Shown in pieces: positions 34,253 to 41,959 of a stretch of 64,000 bases of DNA (positions are counted from its first letter, which is position 1; every line of letters starts with the position of its first letter). The translations under genes and the position numbers were made by a program. The DNA comes from Acidobacteriota bacterium. GTDB lineage: Bacteria > Acidobacteriota > Thermoanaerobaculia > Multivoradales > Multivoraceae. The DNA lies in the NCBI GenBank assembly GCA_029263415.1, contig JAJCXN010000019.1, positions 1-64,000 on the forward strand, written 5' to 3'. The notes under the pieces were generated by a model. It did not search any database. It was given only the letters and a program-made list of their open reading frames with translations, and was not told the DNA's origin.

Positions 34253-34801
34253 TTAAACGCGATCAAGGAGCTTGACCTCTTCGACCCCATCGGTGTCCAT
34301 GAAGCTCACCTTGATCACCTCGGAGTCGCTGGTTCTGACCTTCTCCCCAACGAAATCAGCGTGAATCGGCAGTTCACGGTGTCCCCTATCCACCAACACC
34401 GCTAGCTGGACCGTCTTCGGTCGGCCGTAGTCCATCAGCGCGTCCATGGCGGCGCGAATGGTGCGACCGGTATAGAGCACGTCGTCGCACAAGACCACGG
34501 TGCAGCCATCAATCGGCTCTGGAAGCTTGCTCTCTTTGACGACCGGCTGTGGCGCGATGGTGGACAGATCGTCGCGATACAGCGTGATGTCGAGGATGCC
34601 TTCGAGCGGGCGAGCGCCTTCCACGCGTTCGATTTCTCTCACCATTGCGTCAGCGAGCGGAACACCTCGAGTGCGGATACCGATCAGCATCAGCTTGTCG
34701 ATGCCGTTGTTGCGTTCGACCACCTCTCCGGCCATACGACGCATCACACGGGCGATCTGAGCCTGGTCGAGCAGGGTCGACTTAGTGACGAGTTCGGTCA
34801 T
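34253..34801 (-). CDS. pyrR: Bifunctional pyr operon regulator / uracil phosphoribosyltransferase
   Basis: 182 residues. The PRPP-binding motif VVLCDDVLYTGRTIRAAMDAL (about 98-118) and the N-terminal RMAGEVVERNNG match PyrR. PyrR binds leader mRNA when UMP is high and lowers pyr gene expression; it also has weak uracil phosphoribosyltransferase activity. First gene of the operon, under the promoter at 34882-34910. The leader carries a possible hairpin (GCGGA pairing with TCCGC with a GAGGGG-containing loop), but I do not see the classical Bacillus PyrR-binding loop, so the mode of control is unclear. Confidence 0.95.
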   Translation of the reverse strand: MTELVTKSTLLDQAQIARVMRRMAGEVVERNNGIDKLMLIGIRTRGVPLADAMVREIERVEGARPLEGILDITLYRDDLSTIAPQPVVKESKLPEPIDGCTVVLCDDVLYTGRTIRAAMDALMDYGRPKTVQLAVLVDRGHRELPIHADFVGEKVRTSDSEVIKVSFMDTDGVEEVKLLDRV

Positions 34802-34881
34802 GGCACTTTGCTCCGCGGATACCCCTCAGGTGGTCCGCAGTGATTTAACGGTCGCGCTTGCGTGGGCCTCGTGGTATCGGC

Positions 34882-34910
34882 ATGCTAGGCCCGCCACCCC
34901 AGCGTGTCAA
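34882..34910 (-). promoter_or_regulatory. Sigma-70 promoter of pyrR-pyrB-pyrC
   Basis: On the minus strand: TTGACA, 17 bp, TAGCAT. It gives a leader of about 75 nt before the pyrR ATG. Confidence 0.6.
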
Positions 34911-35119
34911 TCGTCTTGGCGGCTGAATCGAAGACCGTGGTCAATCCAGCAGCGCTCGTTTGTCACTCCCCTCCTTTGTGACTCCCCCGGGGCGTCACCT
35001 TTGCTATCGTCGCACACCTCGCTAGGGCCCGTGGCCAACGTCAACTGCACGACTTCGCGCCTCAAGGCACCTCCGGCAACATTGCCCGTTATGACCATCG
35101 TCTCAGGACCTTTCCCCGT

Positions 35120-35707
35120 ATGACCGATTCGCCCAAAGCTCAGAGTTCCAAGACCGACCAGACTGACAAGCCCGCAGGCTGGCGCCAGTACAAGCAAGAG
35201 ATCACTTTCCTTACTTTGTTCCTGGTCCTGTTGGGCGGCGGCTTCACCTTGCTGTCGCTCAACTGGGTAAACAGCGCCTTCGTCGATCCGTTCACTATGG
35301 GCGTGGCCAAAACCTCAGGCGCCGTGCTCAATCTGGTCGGGCAAAACGTCACCATGAAGGGCACCCAGGTCTTTGGTTCCAAGTTCGCCGTGGACATCAT
35401 GAACGGCTGTAACGGACTGGAGACCGTGATCATCTTTGTCTCGGCCGTGCTCTCATTCCCGGCGCCGATCAAAGCGCGGCTGATCGGTCTTGCGCTCGGC
35501 GTGGTTGCCATTCAGTTCGTCAACCTCATCCGGGTGGTGGCGCTCTTTCTTACCGGCTCCTACTTTCCCGCTTTGTTTGACAGTTCCCACACGGTGATCT
35601 GGCAGACCATCGTCATCGCCTTTGGTGTGCTGCTGTGGATGTTCTGGGCCAACAAGTTCGCCGCGCCCGAAAGGCCGGATGCTGAACCGACCGGTGCTCA
35701 AGCCTGA
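35120..35707 (+). CDS. xrtH: Exosortase H
   Basis: 195 residues, about five membrane helices. The catalytic triad of exosortases is visible: Cys in NGCNGLE (about residue 96), Arg in NLIRVV (about 138), His in SSHTVIW (about 155). Its short length and the partner gene downstream match exosortase H, which is reported to process proteins with an IPTLxxWG-CTERM tail at the membrane. No protein with such a tail occurs in this window, so the targets are encoded elsewhere. It is divergent from the pyr operon. Confidence 0.85.
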   Translation: MTDSPKAQSSKTDQTDKPAGWRQYKQEITFLTLFLVLLGGGFTLLSLNWVNSAFVDPFTMGVAKTSGAVLNLVGQNVTMKGTQVFGSKFAVDIMNGCNGLETVIIFVSAVLSFPAPIKARLIGLALGVVAIQFVNLIRVVALFLTGSYFPALFDSSHTVIWQTIVIAFGVLLWMFWANKFAAPERPDAEPTGAQA

Positions 35708-35722
35708 GCCCGTGACACTGCC

Positions 35723-36289
35723 GTGAACTTCAATCAGTTCCTCAAAGGCCTCGCGATCTGGCTCATCCCAGTGGTGCTGGTATGGCTGCTAGTCACCCCG
35801 TACTACAACCTGTTTCTGACCACCGCGACCAACAATGTTTTGCGCCTGTCGGAAATCGGTAACAAAACATCGGTTAGGCGACATGACGATCACCACCTGC
35901 TGATCAACCGCACCGACCTGAAGCTCAAGACCTCCACCGGACATGTGGGCTCGGTGCGGGTGACTGATGTGCAGTTCAACTCCTTGCTGATGGCGCTCTT
36001 GTTCCTCGCAGTGCCTGGGGTCCCCTTCAAACGACGCATGCAGGCGCTGGGTTGGGCCATGCTCGCCTTGGTGTTCTTTCACATCATCTTGCTCTTCTTC
36101 TGGGTCAAATTCACCTTGGCCACCCAACTCGGCAGCTGGAGCAGTGAGAACTTCAGCAGTCTTTGGCAGAACTTCTGGGGTCTCGGCAAGCATTTACTCG
36201 ACCTACCGTTCAAGTTCGCCATGCCGCTGGTCCTTTGGGTCGTGTTCTTCTTCGACAAGATCAGGCCCCAGCCTCAACCGGAGCCCTAG
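35723..36289 (+). CDS. Exosortase H-associated membrane protein
   Basis: 188 residues from GTG 35723, 15 bp after xrtH. Four membrane helices: about 8-30, 88-106, 108-130 and 164-182, with a periplasmic loop containing RLSEIGNKTSVRR. It resembles in size, layout and position the membrane protein regularly found beside exosortase H. It probably assists processing or substrate handling; the mechanism is not known. Confidence 0.75.
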   Translation: MNFNQFLKGLAIWLIPVVLVWLLVTPYYNLFLTTATNNVLRLSEIGNKTSVRRHDDHHLLINRTDLKLKTSTGHVGSVRVTDVQFNSLLMALLFLAVPGVPFKRRMQALGWAMLALVFFHIILLFFWVKFTLATQLGSWSSENFSSLWQNFWGLGKHLLDLPFKFAMPLVLWVVFFFDKIRPQPQPEP

Positions 36290-36389
36290 GTCTCGGCAGG
36301 CCAGAGCGCTTCCGCGGGCATAAGAGCAGCGTGCGCCCCGTGCACGTCACGGCGCTACCGAAATCAGCCGGTGTGATCGAACGCTCTGA

Positions 36390-36520
36390 GCTGGTCGGTC
36401 CCGTGCTGGCCAGGCCCGCGCTGGTCGGCCCGTGCTGGCCAGGCCCGTGCTGGACGGCCCCGTGCTGTTAGGTCTCGTGCTGTTAGGTCTCGTGCTGGAC
36501 GGCCCCATGCTGGTCAACCC
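36390..36520. repeat. Degenerate 15-18-bp tandem repeats
   Basis: About seven copies of a unit beginning GTGCTGG or GTGCTGT (for example GTGCTGTTAGGTCTC twice in exact tandem at 36461-36490, and GTGCTGGCCAGGCCC twice nearby). Lies after the exosortase unit. It can fold as GGCC-rich hairpins and might stop transcription. Confidence 0.75.
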
Positions 36521-36690
36521 CGGCGTTGCTCAGCCGTTTGGAGAGCGAGCCCTGTGTGCGGTCGACGATTGGCTGCTCGGCCCCCGTTGCTTACCACCGC
36601 CGAGCCGGCTCTGGTGGAGCCCGGAATCTCCACACATATCGGCCCCCGACCGAAGACCGGATCAAGCGCCCACACGCGGCCCTCAGCGTC

Positions 36691-36830
36691 CTTCCACAGC
36701 CCCACTTATCCACAGGCCATCCACAGGTGTGGGTAACCTCGAAAGTACTGTCAATAAAGGCTTTCGACGATCACTAGAATTGCCGAATCCGCAAGCATCC
36801 GCAGCAGATCGCACCGGATTTCCACAGGCA
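36691..36830. promoter_or_regulatory. Cluster of DnaA-box-like sequences upstream of smc
   Basis: One perfect TTATCCACA (36707-36715), TTACCCACA on the other strand (36729-36737, one mismatch), CCATCCACA (36718-36726), CCTTCCACA (36691-36699) and a TTTCCACA at about 36819-36826. A further TACCCACA lies near 36931. AT-rich sequence (CTATATATTGG) follows near 36861. Could be a DnaA-binding control site for smc, a DnaA reservoir, or part of an origin. No dnaA, dnaN or gidA gene is in the window. Confidence 0.45.
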
Positions 36831-36837
36831 AAAGCCA

Positions 36838-37115
36838 CATCGAACTTCCCCTATCTCACTCTATATATTGGGGTTACACGATTACGCACCACTACCTGTT
36901 GTGGTGGTTCCACTGGGCTTGCTATCGTGTACCCACAGGCCAGCGAGGCTCCCGGCTCGGATCAGCCCGCAGTCAGCTCCCGTTTCCTTCAGGCCACTCG
37001 AAACGTGCCAAAACGGCACCGTTCCCCCGATTTTTTCTACCTAATACCTCGGAAAACCGCAGCGCCTAACAAACCTCCACTTCCTCACTTTGAACACGGC
37101 GAACAACACTCTTAA
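36838..37115. other. Upstream region of smc
   Basis: AT-richer than its surroundings, with CTATATATTGG and a TTTTTT stretch near 37032. No gene is recognised. A long open frame covering 36432-37115 is rich in Pro, Arg and Ser and spans the repeats, so I take it as non-coding. No good ribosome site precedes the smc ATG. Confidence 0.4.
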
Positions 37116-40100
37116 ATGCTTAAGCTAAAGAACATCGACATCTCGGGCTTCAAATCGTTCGTCGATCCCGTCAGCACCGAATTCGCCGACGGCATTACCG
37201 CGATCGTGGGCCCGAACGGCTGTGGCAAAAGCAACCTCTCTGAGGCCATCACCTGGGTTCTGGGTGAGCAAAGCGCCAAGTCGCTGCGCGGCGGCAAGAT
37301 GGAAGACGTCATCTTCAGTGGCACCGATCGACGCAAACCGCTCGGCATGGCAGAGGTCAGCCTCACTCTCGAGACCGACGAAGACATCCACGGCGCAGAA
37401 AACGGCAAGCTGATCATTGGCCGCCGCATCTTCAGGAGTGGCGAGAGCCAGTATCGGCTCAACGACAAGATCGTCCGCCTCAAGGAGATCAAGGACATCC
37501 TCGCCGACACCGGTCTTGGCGTGCGCGCCTACTCGGTGATCGAGCAGGGGCGGATCGGCCAGATCCTCTCGAGCAAGCCAACCGAACGTCGCAAGCTGAT
37601 TGAAGAGGCCGCCGGCGTCACCCGTTACAAAGCGCGCAAGCGGCTCGCCGAGCTCAAGCTCGAAGACGCCACCGCCAATCGCATGCGGCTCGACGACATC
37701 GTCTCTGAAGTCGATCGCGCCTTAAGGTCGCTGAAGCGGCAGTCGAACGCAGCTCTGCGTTTCAAGGAACGGGAGGCCAACTACCGCCAACTGCTTCACA
37801 CCGTGTTGGTCGGCCGCTACGCTGTACTCCACGAGAAGCTGAGCGCACTCGGAAGCTCTTTGACCGAGAACTCAGATGCCGACGCCGCCATGGGCGCAGC
37901 GCTTTCGAGCATCGAAGCTGAGCTTGCCGAGGCCCGCGAGAAGCTCGACCAACTGACCCGCGACATCGGTAAGCGTCACCAACTCAGCGCCGAGCTAGGC
38001 GCCAAGATCGAGGGCCGCCAGGAGTTCATCCGGGGCACGCGTGCCACCATCGGCCAGATTGCCGAACGCATCGACAACGGCGTGCGCATCGCTGAACAGC
38101 GCCAGCGCCAAATGCACGAGCATCTCGAAGCACTCAAGACTCTCGAAGCGCGCAAGCAGACGCTGATTGATGATCGCGGACAAGCGCTGTCACTGGTCGA
38201 ATCAGGATCCAGCAAGCTCGAGACGGCCGCTGGTGCGCTCAAAGAAGTGCAGGCCAAAGAAGCCGAGATGCGCCAGAGCATGGCGGCCTCGTCTGCCCAG
38301 GTGAACACGGTGCAGCAGCGCGTGCAGCGCAATCAAATGGACCTCGAGAAGGCCCAGTTCCGCTCCGAACGGGCCAAAACGTCGCAAGAAGAGAAGGCGA
38401 CACAGATCGAGCAAGCCAAAGCCATTCTCGAAGAATCCGACAAGCAGACCAAGATTTTCGAAGTCGAGAGCAACCAGGCTAGCGAAGAAGCAACGCAGGT
38501 TCGCGCGGCGCTGGACGCAACGGTCAAAGAAGAGGCCGCTTGCAGCGAAGCCTGCGAGCAACAGCGCCTCGAAAGTTCGCAACTCGAACAGCGCCAGGCC
38601 ATCCTCGAAGAACTCGCCAAGGCCGACGAAGAACGTCGCGAAGGTGTGCGCAAAGCGATCGACGACATCGGCCTTGAGGGCACGGATTTTCTCGATCAAC
38701 TGCTATCGAGTTCGCGACTGCCCGCAAAGTTCGAAAAGAGCATCGACACCTTCCTCGCACCTTACCTCGATGCCGTTGTGCTCCCGGCGGACGAAGATCC
38801 GGTTGCGCTCGCTCGCGAGCTCGCGGCCCGCAACCTGGACGCCACCGTGCTGCGATCGGTCGAGAGCGACGAACTGGCGGGCGATCCGTATGCCTCGTTG
38901 CGGGTGCATGCGAAGGCGCAGAAGACCCAGAAGGCCAAAAAGACCGTCACCAAGACGCGACGCGTGCCGATCCAACGTGAAGTGCAGCGCACCGTCGAAG
39001 AGACTGTCGACGTTCCGGTGCCAGTTGAAGCAGCCGATGTCGCCAGTGAGGCACCGGAAAGCACGCCCGCGCTCGAACCCACTCCTGCGCCGACGCCCAC
39101 ACCGGCACCGGCAGCGGTCAAGCGCAGCTGGCTCGATGTCCTGCTTTCTCCGTTCCGTCGGCAGACCGCAGCCAGAAGAGCCGACGCGCCCGCTACAACC
39201 ACCCCGGAATCGGCCTCAACTGCCAATAGCAGAGTCTTTTCCGCAGCGGCTCCCAAGACCCGCAAAGAAACGCGCTCCCGAGTGATCACCGAGACCGTCA
39301 CCGACTACGAACACCAGGAGTACCAGGTCGAGATCGACGTGGACGACCACGCGAACGACTACTCAGGCGACCACGCACCCGACGACGCCACAGCAGGCAC
39401 CTGGTGTCCGGGCGTCGCAGGCATCCTCAGCGACGTGCTCGACCTAGATCCCAACCTGGCACGCGCCCTCCCGCCCGCAGTCTTCGCGGAGTCGGCCCAG
39501 ATTGCGTCCGAGTTGAGTGTCGCTCATCCGCACCTCGCCTTCCTCAGCGAAGACGCCCTGTGCATGCAGGCGGGCCTGGTACGCGTGCGCTCTGAAGCCG
39601 CAGCGCCTGGAGCCCTCGGCCGCTCCAACGAGATGCAGCAAGTCGGCGAGCGACTGCCTCTGCTGCTCACCGAAATTGCCTCAGGCAAGGAGCGGCTGCA
39701 AGAGCTCGTCGCTCGCCGCACCGAAACAGCAGCCAAGGCCAACAAGGTGGCAAGCATCTTGAGCGAGAAGAAGCAACAACTCGCGATTGCCACTGCCCGT
39801 CGCCAAGACCAGCAGCATCGTGTGGAGCGACTAGACGCCGAGAGCCGCGGCATCGCCGAAGAGCATCAGGAGATTGCCGAACTCATCACCAAGATCGAAA
39901 CCACCGGCAAAGACGTCACGTCCGAGTTCGACACCGTGCAGAAAGCGCACAGCGAACTCGAGGCGAAGGTCGAAGGCGTGCAAGCCGAAATGGCCAAGGC
40001 GCGCGACTTCCTGCAAGAAGCCAAAACCGAGGGCGAGGGTCGCAAGAGCCAACTGCGCTTGCTGGAAGAACGGGTCACCTCGCACGCGCAGGAGACCGAT

Positions 40101-41333
40101 CGCCTCCATCTACTCAGCGAAGAAGTCAGCGAATTCCTGGTGCGCTGGGCAGAAGATCGCACTGCCCTCGTCACCCGCCAAGAGCAGATGTCTGGCGAGG
40201 TGGAGCAAGCGCGCGTGGACCTGCAGCGTGCACTGGAGGATCGCGGCGAAGCTGAAGAGGCAAAGGTGCAAGTGCAACAGGCGCTAGACGCCCAACGCAC
40301 TCTGCTCCGCCAACATGAAGAGGCCGCCGCCACCAAGCGCGAAGAACGTGACTCCATGCGCGCTCAGATGCAGGAACTGCGCGTCAGCGAAGCACAGCAA
40401 AAGCAGCAGGCCGAGCACATCGCCGAGACCTACGAGAAAGAGTTTGATGAGCTGCTGGTCTTGCCGACTCAAGTAGCAGTAGCAGAGGTCGCTCAACCGG
40501 AAGCAGCCAGCGGCGCCGACGACAGCGACGCGAACGAGGGCGTAGCAGGATCCACTGAGGCAGCTGAGGGTGACGCAACAGAGACCGAAAGCACGGAAGT
40601 CGCCGCCCAAGAAGCGGACGCCGAAGCAGAACCACCCGCCCCCCTGATCCCGCCCAACCTGCCCGAACTCATCGCCGAGCTCGACAACCTCAAGCACATC
40701 ATGGACCGCATGGGCCCCGTCAACGTGCTCGCCGCCGAGGAGTACACCGAACAAGCAGAACGCCATGTCTTCTTGACCCAGCAACGCGCCGACGTGCAAG
40801 CGTCAATCTTGAGCCTGCGTAAGACCATCGAAGAGATCAACGCCACCTCCATCGATCGCTTCATGAAGGCCTTCACCGAGGTCAACGAGTACTTCGGCGA
40901 GTCCTTCACTAATCTCTTCCGCGGCGGCGAGGCCGGCATGCGCCTGCAAGACGAGGACGATCCGCTCGACTCAGGCATCGAGATCGTCGCTCGACCTCCC
41001 GGCAAACGCCTACAGAACATCCAGCTCATGTCCGGTGGCGAGAAGGCCCTCACCGCCATCGCGCTTTTGTTCGCTCTCTTCCGCCACAAACCCTCACCGT
41101 TCTGCATCCTTGATGAGGTCGACGCCCCGCTGGATGACGCCAACTGCATCCGCTTCATCGAGACCTTGCGCGAAATGTCCAAGGACACTCAGTTCCTGGT
41201 GGTCACCCACAACAAGCTCTCGATGGAAGCTGCCTCCACTCTGTATGGGGTGACCATGGCTGAGAAGGGCGTGTCCAAGCTGGTGGGCGTGAACATTGAC
41301 GAGCTGCATCCTGCGGAGTTGATGGCCTCTTAG
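37116..41333 (+). CDS. smc: Chromosome segregation ATPase SMC with large hinge insertion
   Basis: 1405 residues, about 220 more than usual. N-terminal head with Walker A GPNGCGKSN at 32-40, first coiled coil to about 510, hinge lobe 1 about 530-597 (FEKSIDTFLAPYLDAVVLP), hinge lobe 2 about 763-830 (VAGILSDVLDLDPNLARALP), second coil to about 1110, C-terminal head with signature LMSGGEKAL near 1304 and Walker B CILDEVDAPLDDAN near 1330. Between the hinge lobes lies a 165-residue insert (about 598-762), and just before the C-terminal head a 65-residue acidic Ala/Glu insert (about 1114-1177). Head motifs are intact, so it should compact and segregate DNA. scpA and scpB are not nearby. Confidence 0.95.
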   Translation: MLKLKNIDISGFKSFVDPVSTEFADGITAIVGPNGCGKSNLSEAITWVLGEQSAKSLRGGKMEDVIFSGTDRRKPLGMAEVSLTLETDEDIHGAENGKLIIGRRIFRSGESQYRLNDKIVRLKEIKDILADTGLGVRAYSVIEQGRIGQILSSKPTERRKLIEEAAGVTRYKARKRLAELKLEDATANRMRLDDIVSEVDRALRSLKRQSNAALRFKEREANYRQLLHTVLVGRYAVLHEKLSALGSSLTENSDADAAMGAALSSIEAELAEAREKLDQLTRDIGKRHQLSAELGAKIEGRQEFIRGTRATIGQIAERIDNGVRIAEQRQRQMHEHLEALKTLEARKQTLIDDRGQALSLVESGSSKLETAAGALKEVQAKEAEMRQSMAASSAQVNTVQQRVQRNQMDLEKAQFRSERAKTSQEEKATQIEQAKAILEESDKQTKIFEVESNQASEEATQVRAALDATVKEEAACSEACEQQRLESSQLEQRQAILEELAKADEERREGVRKAIDDIGLEGTDFLDQLLSSSRLPAKFEKSIDTFLAPYLDAVVLPADEDPVALARELAARNLDATVLRSVESDELAGDPYASLRVHAKAQKTQKAKKTVTKTRRVPIQREVQRTVEETVDVPVPVEAADVASEAPESTPALEPTPAPTPTPAPAAVKRSWLDVLLSPFRRQTAARRADAPATTTPESASTANSRVFSAAAPKTRKETRSRVITETVTDYEHQEYQVEIDVDDHANDYSGDHAPDDATAGTWCPGVAGILSDVLDLDPNLARALPPAVFAESAQIASELSVAHPHLAFLSEDALCMQAGLVRVRSEAAAPGALGRSNEMQQVGERLPLLLTEIASGKERLQELVARRTETAAKANKVASILSEKKQQLAIATARRQDQQHRVERLDAESRGIAEEHQEIAELITKIETTGKDVTSEFDTVQKAHSELEAKVEGVQAEMAKARDFLQEAKTEGEGRKSQLRLLEERVTSHAQETDRLHLLSEEVSEFLVRWAEDRTALVTRQEQMSGEVEQARVDLQRALEDRGEAEEAKVQVQQALDAQRTLLRQHEEAAATKREERDSMRAQMQELRVSEAQQKQQAEHIAETYEKEFDELLVLPTQVAVAEVAQPEAASGADDSDANEGVAGSTEAAEGDATETESTEVAAQEADAEAEPPAPLIPPNLPELIAELDNLKHIMDRMGPVNVLAAEEYTEQAERHVFLTQQRADVQASILSLRKTIEEINATSIDRFMKAFTEVNEYFGESFTNLFRGGEAGMRLQDEDDPLDSGIEIVARPPGKRLQNIQLMSGGEKALTAIALLFALFRHKPSPFCILDEVDAPLDDANCIRFIETLREMSKDTQFLVVTHNKLSMEAASTLYGVTMAEKGVSKLVGVNIDELHPAELMAS

Positions 41334-41382
41334 CTCGCGGCCCGGCTCTGCTGTCTCTCAGCCCCACAGTTTTGCGGCGCTA

Positions 41383-41495
41383 CAGATTCGCGGTCCTGCA
41401 GATTCGCGGTTTTGCAGATTCGCGGTCGTGCGGTCTCTGCACCCTGAGTCTCTTGGCCCTGCAGTCTCTTGGCCCTGCGGCTCTTGGCCCTGCGG
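41383..41495. repeat. Two adjacent tandem arrays after smc
   Basis: First array: CAGATTCGCGGTYYTG, 16 bp, three copies at 41383-41430. Second array: TCTCTTGGCCCTGCRG, 15-16 bp, three copies at 41449-41495 and a partial fourth. No coding potential. Confidence 0.85.
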
Positions 41496-41530
41496 CTCTT
41501 GCCGGCCATAGCGACGATCGACGCAACCTA

Positions 41531-41558
41531 TTGACAGTGCCTTCGTATTGAGTATTCT
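41531..41558 (+). promoter_or_regulatory. Promoter of first PadR-ADOP unit
   Basis: TTGACA (41531-41536), 16 bp, TATTCT (41553-41558), followed 32 bp later by the PadR ATG. The -10 is surrounded by short AT-rich sequence that may hold the PadR operator. Confidence 0.5.
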
Positions 41559-41590
41559 CATAACGAGACTACTTACGCGGAGAGCACCCG

Positions 41591-41959
41591 ATGGCACCCA
41601 ACTCTGTCCTTTCACGCCCCATGCAACCTATGGAGCTGATGGTCCTGACCGTACTCTTTGATGACAGCCACCACGGCTACGGTCTGGTGCGCGCCATTGA
41701 GGAACGAACGTCACACTCGGTTCGTGTACGTCCCGGCAATCTCTATCGCGTGCTCGACCGCCTAGTCGACGCTGGCCTGCTGACCGAGAGCGAGGTCAAC
41801 GACGGCCCCTCTGGCGGCGCCGATCGCACGCGGAGCTTCTCGATCACCAAGGCTGGCCGCACCCGAGTCATCAACGAAGCCGAGACCTTGGGTCGAGCGC
41901 TAGGCGCTTCACCGGACTTGAGAAACGCGATCGAACGCGGTCTGGAGTCAACCCCGTGA
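41591..41959 (+). CDS. PadR-family transcriptional regulator
   Basis: 122 residues. Winged HTH with the PadR signature: MELMVLTVLFDDSHHGYGLV (helix 1 and the conserved HGYxL), RVRPGNLYRVLDRLVDAGLL (recognition helix; usual form 'v..GtLY..L.RLe..GLi'), and a wing with DRTRSFSITKAGR. The C-terminal dimer helix is short. It is coupled to the next gene by GTGA overlap, so it most likely represses its own promoter and the ADOP permease. Confidence 0.9.
   Translation: MAPNSVLSRPMQPMELMVLTVLFDDSHHGYGLVRAIEERTSHSVRVRPGNLYRVLDRLVDAGLLTESEVNDGPSGGADRTRSFSITKAGRTRVINEAETLGRALGASPDLRNAIERGLESTP

Noticed and set aside
34802-34880. Classical PyrR-binding attenuator in the pyrR leader
   Set aside because: A hairpin is possible, but the conserved binding-loop sequence of Bacillus-type attenuators and a terminator with T-run are not seen.
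36390-36520. CRISPR-like or attachment-site repeats
   Set aside because: Units are degenerate and directly adjacent; no integrase gene is near.
36432-37115. Long open frame (about 227 codons) before smc
   Set aside because: It covers tandem repeats and DnaA-box-like sites, is made of Pro/Arg/Ser-rich sequence, has no ribosome site or known motif.
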